A stretch of 64,000 nt of DNA from Cryobacterium sinapicolor (GTDB lineage: Bacteria; Actinomycetota; Actinomycetes; Actinomycetales; Microbacteriaceae). Position 1 is the stretch's first letter, and each line of letters begins with the position of its first letter. Location of the stretch: the NCBI RefSeq assembly GCF_004403465.1, contig NZ_SOGQ01000019.1:1-64000 (forward strand), given 5' to 3'. Shown here piece after piece: positions 32,144-40,071 of this stretch. The position numbers and the translations under genes were made by a program. The notes beneath the pieces are model-generated. The model was given only the letters and a program-made list of their open reading frames with translations, was not told the origin of the DNA and ran no database searches.

Positions 32144-32968
32144 ATGGAAACTGCCGACTCCGAGACCTTGCCCGCCGCATCCGTTTCCGCGCCGGCATCC
32201 GATGCCGCGGGGCGGCGCGCGCTGGTGCGCCGACCGGCTCGGAACCTGGCCGAGGGACAGTTGACGCATATCGAGCGCAGCCCGATCGACCTGGCGCGCG
32301 CCGACGAGCAGTGGCTGGGCTATGTGGCGGCGCTGGCCGCCGCGGGGTGGGACACGGTCGAAGTCGAGCCGGCCCCCGACCTGCCCGACTCCGTCTTCAT
32401 CGAGGACGCCGTCATCCTCTTCGGCGACCTGGCCGTCGTGGCCAAGCCCGGCGCCCTCAGCCGCCGCGGCGAGACCGAGGCCGCCGAGGCCGCCGTGCGG
32501 GCCCTGGGCCTCACCGTGTACCGCCTCGAACTGCCGGGAACCCTCGACGGCGGCGATGTGCTCAAGGTCGGCCGCACGGTCTACGTGGGCCGGAGTCTCC
32601 GCACGAACGCGGAGGGCATCCGTCAGTTGCGCGCCATCCTCGAACCCCGCGGTTACACGGTCGTCGCCGTGCCGATCACGAAGGTGCTGCACCTCAAGAC
32701 CGCCGTCACGGCCCTGCCCGACGGCACCGTGATCGGCTACCGGCCGCTGATCGACGACCCCAGCGTGTTCCCGCGCTTCCTGCCGGTGCCCGAGCCGGAG
32801 GGTACCGCGGTCGTCGTGCTCGACCCCGGGACCGTGCTGATGTCGAGCGCGGCGCCGCGCTCGGCCGCGCTGTTCGCGGGTCTCGGCTACCAGGTGATCA
32901 CCGTCGACATCTCCGAGTTCGAGAAGCTCGAGGGCTGCGTCACCTGCCTGAGCGTGCGGGTGCGCTGA
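32144..32968 (+). CDS. ddaH: Dimethylarginine dimethylaminohydrolase family protein
   Basis: A 274-residue member of the amidinotransferase/guanidine-modifying superfamily, closest to DDAH, which hydrolyses methylated arginines to citrulline and methylamines. Conserved parts: PARNLAEGQLTHIER near the start, PDSVFIEDA with acidic substrate-binding residues, GTLDGGDVL, KVLHLKTAV with the catalytic His and EGCVTCLSV with the nucleophile probably Cys268. The start ATG 32144 is chosen because TACACT lies six bases upstream; an earlier in-frame start would add unrelated residues. The exact substrate (dimethylarginine versus another guanidine) is not certain. Confidence 0.85.
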   Translation: METADSETLPAASVSAPASDAAGRRALVRRPARNLAEGQLTHIERSPIDLARADEQWLGYVAALAAAGWDTVEVEPAPDLPDSVFIEDAVILFGDLAVVAKPGALSRRGETEAAEAAVRALGLTVYRLELPGTLDGGDVLKVGRTVYVGRSLRTNAEGIRQLRAILEPRGYTVVAVPITKVLHLKTAVTALPDGTVIGYRPLIDDPSVFPRFLPVPEPEGTAVVVLDPGTVLMSSAAPRSAALFAGLGYQVITVDISEFEKLEGCVTCLSVRVR

Positions 32969-32991
32969 CACCCCCACCACCCCCGCGAGAT

Positions 32992-33036
32992 GCGGACAAA
33001 ACACCCTTGATTGCGCGGCGAGGGTGTTATGTCCGC
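32992..33036 (+). terminator. Terminator after ddaH
   Basis: GCGGACAAAACACCCT pairs with AGGGTGTTATGTCCGC, a long stem with a two-base internal loop, followed by AATTTTG. Confidence 0.7.
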
Positions 33037-33046
33037 AATTTTGCGG

Positions 33047-33075
33047 TTGCGCCCACGGCTCCGGAGCCGTATCCT
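33047..33075 (+). promoter_or_regulatory. Predicted promoter of the ABC exporter leader
   Basis: TTGCGC at 33047-33052 and TATCCT at 33070-33075 are 17 bases apart, an optimal spacing. Transcription would begin near 33082, giving a 5' leader of about 340 bases. Confidence 0.5.
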
Positions 33076-33083
33076 GAAAGGCT

Positions 33084-33420
33084 GCCTGAACAGGGGGGGC
33101 ACAGCTCAGACACGACGCGCTCAGGAGGCCGACATGACCAAGACAGCACCGCACCCGATCGCAAAGCCTGCGAACGACGGCGCCCGCCTTGGCGCAGCCA
33201 TCCCGTTCAGGCGTTCCGCCTAGCGTCCTTCCCGCGCACACTCGCCCCGCCTCGCGCCTGACGCCTGGCCGTTGAAACCAGCGCCCCGCCGACCGCAGGC
33301 CGGCAGCACCGCTGCCCACCGGAAGCGAGAGCTTCCACCCCGCCGACCGACTCGTTCGTTATCGGCTTCCCGGCGCCCCGTGGCGCCGTTGCCCGGAAAC
33401 AGACTGTTCAGGACTCACTC
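33084..33420 (+). promoter_or_regulatory. Attenuator-like leader of the ABC exporter operon
   Basis: The leader contains a 29-codon open frame (33134-33223) and competing pairings. GCCTGAAC at 33084-33091 is complementary to GTTCAGGC at 33205-33212, within the last codons of that frame. CCTGAACAG at 33085-33093 is complementary to CTGTTCAGG at 33404-33412, which covers the CAGGA before the GTG at 33421. GGAAGC at 33321-33326 can pair either with GCTTCC at 33331-33336 or with GCTTCC at 33365-33370. A GC hairpin lies at 33371-33388. The layout fits ribosome-controlled exposure of the start site. Confidence 0.55.
33134..33223 (+). CDS. 29-residue leader peptide upstream of the ABC exporter
   Basis: A short frame with a perfect AGGAGG five bases before its ATG, encoding a 29-residue basic peptide (MTKTAPHPIAKPAND, then GARLGAAIPFRRSA) without a membrane segment. 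I know no family for it. The strong ribosome site, the position in a long structured leader and the complementarity of its last codons to the 5' end of the leader suggest that its translation, not the peptide itself, is the signal, as in drug-inducible transporters controlled by upstream open frames. Translation has not been shown; it might also be a small protein in its own right. Confidence 0.55.
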   Translation: MTKTAPHPIAKPANDGARLGAAIPFRRSA

Positions 33421-35292
33421 GTGACCACGCTCAGCGACCACAGCCATCCGCCCGATCCCGACCCCGCCGCGGGAACCGACCTGGTTCCCGCACCTCGGCG
33501 GAACACACTCCAGGTGCTGCTGCGCCTCTACCCGTTCGCCCGGCCGGCCCTGCCGCGGCTCGCGCTCGGCATGCTCGCCGCCCTGCTGGCGGCGCTCGTC
33601 GCGCTCGCCATCCCGCAGGTGCTCCAACGCCTCGTCGACGGGGCGCTGACCCGGCAGGATGCCGAGCAGATCTGGCCGGCCGTGATCGTCGTGCTCGCTC
33701 TCGGCGTGATCGAGGCGGTGCTGATCGCGCTGCGTCGCTGGTTCGTGCTCGGCCCCGGCACCCACATCGAGGCCCGGATGCGCAACGCGCTCTACGCCCG
33801 GCTGCAGGACCTCCCGGTCACGTTCCACGACAAGTGGCCGAGCGGCCAGCTGCTCTCCCGCGCCGTCAGCGACCTCAACCTGATTCGCCGGTGGATCTCG
33901 TTCGGGCTGGTGCTGCTCATCGTCAACGTGGTGACCATCGTGATCGGCGCCGTCATCCTGGTGTCGATGAACTGGATCCTCGGCCTCATCTTCCTCGTCT
34001 GCTCCGTTCCGCTGTGGATCGTCGGCTACCTGTTCGAGGAGAAGTACTCCGTCGTCGCGCGGCGCAGCCAGGATCAGGCCGGCGACCTTGCGACGGCGGT
34101 CGAGGAGTCGGTGCACGGCATCCGAGTGCTCAAGGCCTTCGGGCGCGGCAAATTCGCGTTGAAGAACTTCGCCGACCAGGCCGAGAGCCTGCGCGGCACC
34201 GAGATCGAAAAGGCGCGCGCCATCGCCGGCATCTGGCTGTGGCTGCTGATGATCCCGGACGTGGCCTTCGCCCTCTGCCTCGTGGCCGGCGTCTGGTTGG
34301 CCAGCCAGGGCGAGTTCAGCGTGGGTGGGCTCGTGGCCTTCTTCGCGACGGCCACCGTGCTGCGCTGGCCGATCGAGTCGGTCGGGTTCCTGCTCTCGAT
34401 GACCTTCGACGCCCGCACGGCGACCGACCGGTTCTTCGACGTGCTCGACGCGCCGAACGCGATCACCGACCCCGAGCATCCGGTCACCATCGACTCGCCC
34501 CGTGGCCGGCTGGCGTTTGAGGACGTGCACTTCCGCTACCCCGACTCGCCCAGCCGCTTCCCGGACCTGCTCGACGGCGTGGACCTCGTGCTCGAACCGG
34601 GGGAGACCATGGCGCTGGTCGGCCTGACCGGCTCCGGCAAGTCCACCCTGACGGCGCTGACCACCCGCCTCTACGACGTGACTGCAGGGCAGGTGACCCT
34701 GGACGGTGTCGACGTGCGCCACCTCGGCCGCGAGGAGCTGCGCCGGCACCTGTCGATGGCCTTCGAGGATGCGACGCTGTTCTCGGCATCCGTGCGCGAC
34801 AACGTGCTGCTCGGCCGCCCCGAGTGGGCCGAGCGCTCACCCGAAGCGGATGCCGCACTCGAGGAAGCGCTGATGGTCGCCCAGGCCGGCTTCGCCCACG
34901 ACCTCCCGGAGGGTGTCGACACGCTCGTCGGCGAGGAGGGAATGAGCCTCTCCGGCGGCCAGCGGCAGCGGATCGCGCTGGCGCGTGCGGTGGCGGCCAA
35001 GCCGGCCGTGCTGGTGCTCGACGACCCGCTGTCGGCCCTCGACGTGGACACCGAGTCCCTCGTCGAGGCCGCCCTGCGCGAGGTGCTCTCCGCGACCACG
35101 GCGCTGATCGTGGCGCACCGGCCGTCGACCGTGATGCTGGCCGACCGGGTTGCGCTGCTCGAGAACGGGCGCGTCACCGCGGTCGGGCGCCACTCCGACC
35201 TGCTCCGCGAGAGCGAACACTACAAGTTCGTGATCTCGAGCCTGGAAGACGAAGAACGACGAGAGTCCGCACGAGAGGAGGTGGCGCGATGA
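33421..35292 (+). CDS. Heterodimeric ABC exporter subunit with degenerate ATP site
   Basis: Type IV (ABCB-like) exporter half, 623 residues: six transmembrane helices at about 45-320 and an ATPase domain from about 360. Walker A is GLTGSGKST and the signature LSGGQ is canonical, but Walker B ends [11 protein letters not shown], with Asp in place of the catalytic Glu. That places it as the non-catalytic partner in pairs such as TM287/288 or BmrCD. The GTG start follows CAGGACTCACTC. It overlaps the next ABC gene by four bases (ATGA), and the two subunits surely form one complex. The substrate is probably a drug or lipid-like compound, by family only. Confidence 0.92.
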   Translation: MTTLSDHSHPPDPDPAAGTDLVPAPRRNTLQVLLRLYPFARPALPRLALGMLAALLAALVALAIPQVLQRLVDGALTRQDAEQIWPAVIVVLALGVIEAVLIALRRWFVLGPGTHIEARMRNALYARLQDLPVTFHDKWPSGQLLSRAVSDLNLIRRWISFGLVLLIVNVVTIVIGAVILVSMNWILGLIFLVCSVPLWIVGYLFEEKYSVVARRSQDQAGDLATAVEESVHGIRVLKAFGRGKFALKNFADQAESLRGTEIEKARAIAGIWLWLLMIPDVAFALCLVAGVWLASQGEFSVGGLVAFFATATVLRWPIESVGFLLSMTFDARTATDRFFDVLDAPNAITDPEHPVTIDSPRGRLAFEDVHFRYPDSPSRFPDLLDGVDLVLEPGETMALVGLTGSGKSTLTALTTRLYDVTAGQVTLDGVDVRHLGREELRRHLSMAFEDATLFSASVRDNVLLGRPEWAERSPEADAALEEALMVAQAGFAHDLPEGVDTLVGEEGMSLSGGQRQRIALARAVAAKPAVLVLDDPLSALDVDTESLVEAALREVLSATTALIVAHRPSTVMLADRVALLENGRVTAVGRHSDLLRESEHYKFVISSLEDEERRESAREEVAR

Positions 35293-37094
35293 GCGTCACC
35301 GGTGTCGAGGGGGAAGACCGCAGCAATTTCAGCGCCGTGGAGAGCAAGCAGATCCGGCGCCGTTCGCTGCGCCTGCTCGGGTCGCTGCTGCACCCGGTGC
35401 GCCTCCCGGTCGTCGCCGCGATGCTGATCGTGGTCGTCTCCACGGCCGCGCAGGTGGCCGGCCCGGCCCTGATCGCCTACGGGATCGACCAGGGTCTCCC
35501 CGCGCTGATGGAACAGGACTGGGTGCCGCTGGCCGCGACCGGGGTGGTGTACCTGGCCACCGGCGTCGTCGGTGCCATCCTGATCGCCTGGTACACGATC
35601 ATGTCCGCCCGGATCAGCCAGGCGGTGCTGATCGACCTGCGCAAGCGGGTCTTCCTGCACACCCAGCGGCTCAGCCTCGAATTCCACGAGTCGTACACCT
35701 CGGGTCGCATCATCTCGCGGCAGACCAGCGACCTCGACGCCATCCGGGAGCTGCTGGACTCCGGCATCAACCAGCTCGTGCAGGGGCTGCTCTACATGGT
35801 GTTCACCGCGATCGCCCTGTTCCTGCTCGACGGCACGAGCGGGCTCGTGCTGTTGGCCTCGATCGTGCCGCTGGCCCTGCTCACCCGCTGGTTCCAGGTG
35901 CGCTCGCAGGCACTCTTCCGCCGGTCGAGAACGGCGTCGGCGAGTCTGATCGTGCAGTTCGTGGAGACCATGACCGGCATCCGTGCGGTCAAGGCCTTCC
36001 GGGCGGAGAAGCGCAACGAGAAGGTGTTCGGCGAACTGGTCGAGGACTACCGGAAGGTCAACTCGCGGGTCATCCAGCTGTTCGGCATCTTCGACCCGGG
36101 TCTCGTCCTGATCGGCAACGTGGCCGTCGCGGTCGTGCTGCTGGTCGGCGGGTTCCGCGTCGTCGACGGCCAGCTCGCTATCGGCGCGCTGCTCGCTGCG
36201 CTGCTCTACACCCGCCGGTTCTTCGACCCGATGGAGGAGATGGCGATGTTCTACAACTCCTACCAGTCGGCCGCCGCGGCGCTGGAGAAGATCTCCGGGG
36301 TGCTCGAGGAACACCCGGGGGTGCCGGACCCGGTGACGCCGGTGGACCTCTGGTCGTCGCAGGGGGCGGTCTCGTTCGAGGGCGTGCAGTTCGAGTATCA
36401 GGCCGACCGGGTCATTCTGCCGCGGTTCGATCTGGCCATTCCGGCCGGGCAGACCATCGCCCTGGTCGGTTCGACCGGAGCCGGCAAGTCCACCCTGGCC
36501 AAGCTGATGGCGCGCTTCTACGACCCCTCGACGGGCCAGGTGACCCTCGACGGCGTCGACCTGCGCGACCTGCACCCCAAGGACCTGCGCCGGGCGATCG
36601 TGATGGTCACCCAGGAGGCGTACCTGTTCAGCGGCTCGGTCGCCGACAACATCTCGATCGGCAAACCGGAGGCGACGCCCGCCGAGATCGTGGCGGCGGC
36701 GAAGGCGGTGGGTGCGCACGACTTCATCGCGGGGCTGCCGAACGGGTACGACACCGACGTGAACAAGCGCGGCGGGCGCGTTTCCGCCGGGCAGCGGCAG
36801 CTGATCTCGTTCGCACGGGCGTTCCTGGCCGACCCCGCGGTGCTGATCCTCGACGAAGCCACCTCGAGCCTGGATATCCCGAGCGAACGCCTGGTGCAGC
36901 AGGCCCTGCAGACCCTGCTCGGGGGGCGCACCGCCGTCATCATCGCGCACCGCCTGTCGACCGTGGCGATCGCCGACCGGGTGCTCGTGATGGAGCATGG
37001 GCGCGTCGTGGAGGACGGCACGCCCGACCAACTGATCGCCGGCACCGGACGGTTCGCGCAGCTGCACGCCGCCTGGCGCGACTCGCTGGTGTAG
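35289..37094 (+). CDS. Heterodimeric ABC exporter subunit with catalytic ATP site
   Basis: The second exporter half, 601 residues from the overlapping ATG at 35289; the frame is open further upstream but that part lies inside the first gene. Transmembrane helices span about 35-320. The ATPase domain has Walker [10 protein letters not shown] and an intact Walker [12 protein letters not shown] with the catalytic Glu. Its signature is VSAGQ instead of LSGGQ. In the dimer, this weak signature faces the degenerate Walker B of the first subunit, while the canonical elements face each other. That is exactly the asymmetry of known heterodimeric exporters. Confidence 0.93.
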   Translation: MSVTGVEGEDRSNFSAVESKQIRRRSLRLLGSLLHPVRLPVVAAMLIVVVSTAAQVAGPALIAYGIDQGLPALMEQDWVPLAATGVVYLATGVVGAILIAWYTIMSARISQAVLIDLRKRVFLHTQRLSLEFHESYTSGRIISRQTSDLDAIRELLDSGINQLVQGLLYMVFTAIALFLLDGTSGLVLLASIVPLALLTRWFQVRSQALFRRSRTASASLIVQFVETMTGIRAVKAFRAEKRNEKVFGELVEDYRKVNSRVIQLFGIFDPGLVLIGNVAVAVVLLVGGFRVVDGQLAIGALLAALLYTRRFFDPMEEMAMFYNSYQSAAAALEKISGVLEEHPGVPDPVTPVDLWSSQGAVSFEGVQFEYQADRVILPRFDLAIPAGQTIALVGSTGAGKSTLAKLMARFYDPSTGQVTLDGVDLRDLHPKDLRRAIVMVTQEAYLFSGSVADNISIGKPEATPAEIVAAAKAVGAHDFIAGLPNGYDTDVNKRGGRVSAGQRQLISFARAFLADPAVLILDEATSSLDIPSERLVQQALQTLLGGRTAVIIAHRLSTVAIADRVLVMEHGRVVEDGTPDQLIAGTGRFAQLHAAWRDSLV

Positions 37095-37182
37095 CCGCGG
37101 GTCGCATCCGCGTCACGCGGCGCAGGGCTCGCGGCGCAGGGTGCGCCTCGGCGACGACGGATGTCCGGCCGCGCCGGAACGG

Positions 37183-37215
37183 AAAAGCCCGGCACCTGGA
37201 CCCCGCGGGTGCGGG
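37183..37215 (-). terminator. Terminator of the cupin gene
   Basis: Read on the minus strand, GCCCGCACC pairs with GGTGCCGGGC (one bulge) and is followed by TTTTCC, about 45 bases beyond the cupin stop. Confidence 0.7.
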
Positions 37216-37257
37216 CGACGGATGCCGGGCGATGCCGGGCGGGGGAACCGTGAGCGG

Positions 37258-37704
37258 TTAGGCGAACCCCCAGGCCTTCTCCTCGTCGCTGGAGGCGTCG
37301 GAGAGCGGCGTGCCCGACAGGGGGCGGTTGGAGGCCACCGGCCCGAGCGGGTGCTCGCTGGGATCCCGGGGGGTCACGGGAGCCTGCTTGAGCTCGACGA
37401 AGATTGCGTGCGACGGCGTGCTGCCGATGTTCAGGCCGGCGTGTTCCTGGGCCGGCAGCCACCGGGTCTCGCCGGCCGGCAGCTCGACGTCGACCTCGCG
37501 GCCCTCCGACGACAGGCGCCGGGCGTAGGCGTTGAGCGTGATCATGACGCTGTCGGGATGCGCGTGGGGCTTGGTCGCGTCGCCGGGAGCGTCGAGGAAC
37601 TCGAGCACGCGAACGCGGTCGTTCTCGAGCAGTACTCGGTAGGCGCCCGGGTCGGTGATGAGGGGATCGAGGGAGGTCTGTGCGGCTGAGTTTTCGCTGT
37701 CCAT
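37258..37704 (-). CDS. Cupin-fold cytoplasmic protein
   Basis: A 148-residue protein with a single cupin barrel at about 20-105: RVLEFLDAPGDATKPHAHPDSVMI carries the His-x-His metal pair (positions about 34-57), and LPAGETRWLPAQEHAGLNIGSTPSHAIFVELK (about 75-107) gives the second cupin motif. The C-terminal 40 residues are Pro/Ser-rich and unrelated. The substrate is unknown. A leaderless TAGCGT box lies six bases before the ATG at 37704 on the minus strand. It converges on the ABC exporter and is followed by its own terminator. Confidence 0.78.
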   Translation of the reverse strand: MDSENSAAQTSLDPLITDPGAYRVLLENDRVRVLEFLDAPGDATKPHAHPDSVMITLNAYARRLSSEGREVDVELPAGETRWLPAQEHAGLNIGSTPSHAIFVELKQAPVTPRDPSEHPLGPVASNRPLSGTPLSDASSDEEKAWGFA

Positions 37705-37710
37705 GGAAAA

Positions 37711-37716
37711 ACGCTA
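37711..37716 (-). promoter_or_regulatory. Leaderless -10 box of the cupin gene
   Basis: On the minus strand TAGCGT ends six bases before the ATG at 37704. Confidence 0.5.
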
Positions 37717-37769
37717 GCACCCGGAACAGCCCGGAACCTAGGGTTTCCGGGCAACCCAGCCGGAGAGCG

Positions 37770-38087
37770 TCAGGCGGGACTCCAGCGCGCCGCCGTGTAG
37801 TCGACGCGGTAGCCGTGCGGCCCAGTCTTCAGCGGTGTGCCCTCCGCCCGGTAGCGGGGGAGGGCGCGCTCCTCGTGCCCGATCGGCGGGTGTCCGCCGG
37901 CCCGGATCACCCGCCACCACGGCAGGTCGGCGCCGTGACGCGCCATGATCTGCCCGACCAGGCGGGCGCCGCGCGAGCCGAGCACGGCCGCGACGTCGCC
38001 GTAGGTCATCACCCGCCCGGGCGGGATCGACTCCACGATGCCGAGAACGTGCGTGACGAACGCTGGTTCGCGGGCGGCATCCGTCAT
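37770..38087 (-). CDS. Alkyltransferase-like protein (MGMT family, no active cysteine)
   Basis: A 105-residue protein equal to the C-terminal DNA-binding domain of O6-alkylguanine-DNA alkyltransferases. The helix-turn-helix region GRVMTYGDVAAVLGSRGARLVGQIM is present (about 25-49). The active-site motif, PCHRV in true MGMT, reads PWWRVIRAGG, so there is no alkyl-accepting cysteine. Such ATL proteins bind alkylated guanine and recruit nucleotide excision repair in other organisms. It follows the GNAT gene by ten bases in the same direction and is probably cotranscribed. Confidence 0.87.
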   Translation of the reverse strand: MTDAAREPAFVTHVLGIVESIPPGRVMTYGDVAAVLGSRGARLVGQIMARHGADLPWWRVIRAGGHPPIGHEERALPRYRAEGTPLKTGPHGYRVDYTAARWSPA

Positions 38088-38097
38088 CGGATCCCAG

Positions 38098-38550
38098 TCA
38101 GAGCTGCAGTGCGCCGATGGTCTCGCCGTAGACGGTCTGGCCGATGTCGCTGAAGCCGAGGTGGTGGAAGAACGACTCCGGGCCCTCCTCGCCGGGCTCC
38201 CAGATCACCGTGACGTGGTCGAAGCCGCGCTTGCGGGCCTCGTCGGCCAGGGCATCGGCGGCGAACTTGCCGACGCCCTGGCCCTGGGCCTCCGCGTCCA
38301 CGTTGATGCGCCAGATGCAGGCGCGGAATTCCTCGTGCGGTGAGTCCGGGTCGAAGTTGCCGTGGATGAAACCGACGACGTCTCCATCGAGCACGACGAC
38401 GCGCTGCCAGGCGGTGGCCGGGTTGATGACGGATGCCGCAACCGCATAGGACACGGGGGCGATGAACTGCTCCTGCCCCGGCTTCAGGCTCAGGCCGTTC
38501 GCCGCGACAATGTTTCGCGCGGACAGTTCTTCCAGTCGTAGTTCACCCAT
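38098..38550 (-). CDS. GNAT family N-acetyltransferase
   Basis: A 150-residue GCN5-related acetyltransferase. The acetyl-CoA site is seen as [24 protein letters not shown] (about 85-108; motif Q/R-x-x-G-x-G/A as QGQGVGKFA), preceded by the strand [14 protein letters not shown]. The acceptor is unknown. The start ATG at 38550 has a TAGCCT box six bases upstream on the minus strand, so it is probably leaderless and heads a two-gene unit with the alkyltransferase-like protein. Confidence 0.82.
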   Translation of the reverse strand: MGELRLEELSARNIVAANGLSLKPGQEQFIAPVSYAVAASVINPATAWQRVVVLDGDVVGFIHGNFDPDSPHEEFRACIWRINVDAEAQGQGVGKFAADALADEARKRGFDHVTVIWEPGEEGPESFFHHLGFSDIGQTVYGETIGALQL

Positions 38551-38556
38551 GCGAAC

Positions 38557-38562
38557 AGGCTA
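38557..38562 (-). promoter_or_regulatory. Leaderless -10 box of the GNAT gene
   Basis: On the minus strand TAGCCT ends six bases before the ATG at 38550. Confidence 0.55.
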
Positions 38563-38645
38563 ACGTGCACCGGAGCCGGTGGGGTAGTCGGGCTTTCGGA
38601 CGACACGGCGTGCGGGCGGCTGCAATTCGGGACATCCGGAAACTG

Positions 38646-38659
38646 TCTCGATGTCAAGA
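38646..38659. promoter_or_regulatory. Candidate operator TCTCGATGTCAAGA upstream of icd
   Basis: An imperfect palindrome (TCTCGA-TG-TCAAGA) overlapping the expected -35 region of icd, whose -10 box is TAGAAT at 38677-38682. Read on the other strand it is TCTTGA-CA-TCGAGA, the pattern of the site at sucC (24396-24409). A repressor bound here would block polymerase. Confidence 0.55.
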
Positions 38660-38726
38660 TAGTTGCGACCCTCCACTAGAATCGACGTGGCTATTCTTGC
38701 CCCCCGATATTCTGAGGAGATTTCCA

Positions 38727-39941
38727 TTGGCGAAGATCAAGGTTGAAGGCACTGTCGTCGAACTCGACGGGGACGAGATGACCCGCATCATCTGGCACGC
38801 GATCAAGGAGACCTTGATCCACCCGTATCTCGACATCGACCTCGAATATTACGACCTGTCGATCCAGAAGCGTGACGAGACGGACGACCAGATCACCATC
38901 GACTCGGCCCGCGCCATCCAGAAGCACGGCGTCGGCGTCAAGTGCGCGACCATCACGCCCGACGAGGCGCGCGTCGAGGAATTCGGCCTGAAGAAGATGT
39001 GGGCGTCGCCCAACGGCACCATCCGCAACATCCTCGGCGGCACCATCTTCCGCGAGCCCATCATCATCTCGAACATCCCGCGCCTGGTGCCGGGCTGGAA
39101 CAAGCCGATCATCATCGGCCGGCACGCGTTCGGCGACCAGTACAAGGCCACCAACTTCCGTTTCGAGGGCGAGGGCACGCTTAGCATGACCTTCACCCCG
39201 AAGGACGGCTCGGCTCCGCAGGAGTTCGAGGTCTTCCAGGCCCCCGGCAGCGGTGTCGCCATGGGAATGTACAACCTCGACAACTCCATTCGCGACTTTG
39301 CCCGCGCCTCGCTGAACTACGGCCTCGAGCGCAAGTACCCGGTCTACCTGTCGACCAAGAACACGATCCTCAAGGCGTACGACGGTCGTTTCAAGGACAT
39401 CTTCCAGGAGATCTTCGACGCCGAGTTCAAGGCCCGCTACGACGCGGCCGGCCTCACCTACGAGCACCGCCTCATCGATGACATGGTCGCTTCGGCCATG
39501 AAGTGGGAGGGTGGCTACGTCTGGGCCTGCAAGAACTACGACGGCGACGTGCAGTCCGACACCGTCGCGCAGGGCTTCGGCTCGCTGGGCCTGATGACCA
39601 GCGTGCTCTCCACGCCCGACGGCAAGGTCGTCGAGGCCGAGGCGGCGCACGGCACGGTGACGCGCCACTACCGTCAGCACCAGCAGGGCAAGCCCACTTC
39701 GACCAACCCGATCGCCTCGATCTACGCGTGGACGCGCGGCCTCGCGCACCGCGCCAAGCTCGACGGCAACCCGGCCCTCGCCGAGTTCGCGAACACGCTC
39801 GAAGACGTGGTCATCACGACCGTCGAGAGCGGCAAGATGACCAAGGACCTTGCGCTGCTCGTGGGCCCGGAGCAGGCCTTCCAGACGACCGAGGAGTTCC
39901 TCGCGGCCATCGCGGAGAACCTGCAGGCTCGCCTGGCGTAA
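38727..39941 (+). CDS. icd: NADP-dependent isocitrate dehydrogenase (homodimeric type)
   Basis: Oxidative decarboxylation of isocitrate to 2-oxoglutarate in the TCA cycle. At 404 residues it is of the eukaryote-like homodimeric subfamily, not the E. coli type. It shows [11 protein letters not shown], the substrate segment [29 protein letters not shown] and the NADP-binding [15 protein letters not shown]. The reading starts at TTG 38727, placed eight bases after GAGGAG; the next residues [19 protein letters not shown] match the normal N-terminus, so the rare start is credible. The open frame upstream has no homology. A strong terminator follows. Confidence 0.94.
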   Translation: MAKIKVEGTVVELDGDEMTRIIWHAIKETLIHPYLDIDLEYYDLSIQKRDETDDQITIDSARAIQKHGVGVKCATITPDEARVEEFGLKKMWASPNGTIRNILGGTIFREPIIISNIPRLVPGWNKPIIIGRHAFGDQYKATNFRFEGEGTLSMTFTPKDGSAPQEFEVFQAPGSGVAMGMYNLDNSIRDFARASLNYGLERKYPVYLSTKNTILKAYDGRFKDIFQEIFDAEFKARYDAAGLTYEHRLIDDMVASAMKWEGGYVWACKNYDGDVQSDTVAQGFGSLGLMTSVLSTPDGKVVEAEAAHGTVTRHYRQHQQGKPTSTNPIASIYAWTRGLAHRAKLDGNPALAEFANTLEDVVITTVESGKMTKDLALLVGPEQAFQTTEEFLAAIAENLQARLA

Positions 39942-39953
39942 CCCGCAGAGAGG

Positions 39954-39993
39954 GGCGGCAGCCTCACCTTCGGGTGAGGGTGCCGCCTTTTTT
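39954..39993 (+). terminator. Rho-independent terminator of icd
   Basis: GGCGGCAGCCTCACC pairs with GGTGAGGGTGCCGCC (one mismatch) around a TTCG tetraloop, followed by six T residues, 12 bases after icd. Confidence 0.96.
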
Positions 39994-40071
39994 GTGCGCG
40001 TTGCCGGGGTTTTTCTGGGCGCTGAGGGGAGGCTTTCCTTGCTGGCGGAGCCCGGCCAGCGAGGCAAGAAT

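Noticed and set aside
33011-33133. Extension of the leader peptide to 70 codons
   Set aside because: The longer frame starts inside the ddaH terminator and ahead of the predicted promoter. The ATG at 33134 has a perfect ribosome site.
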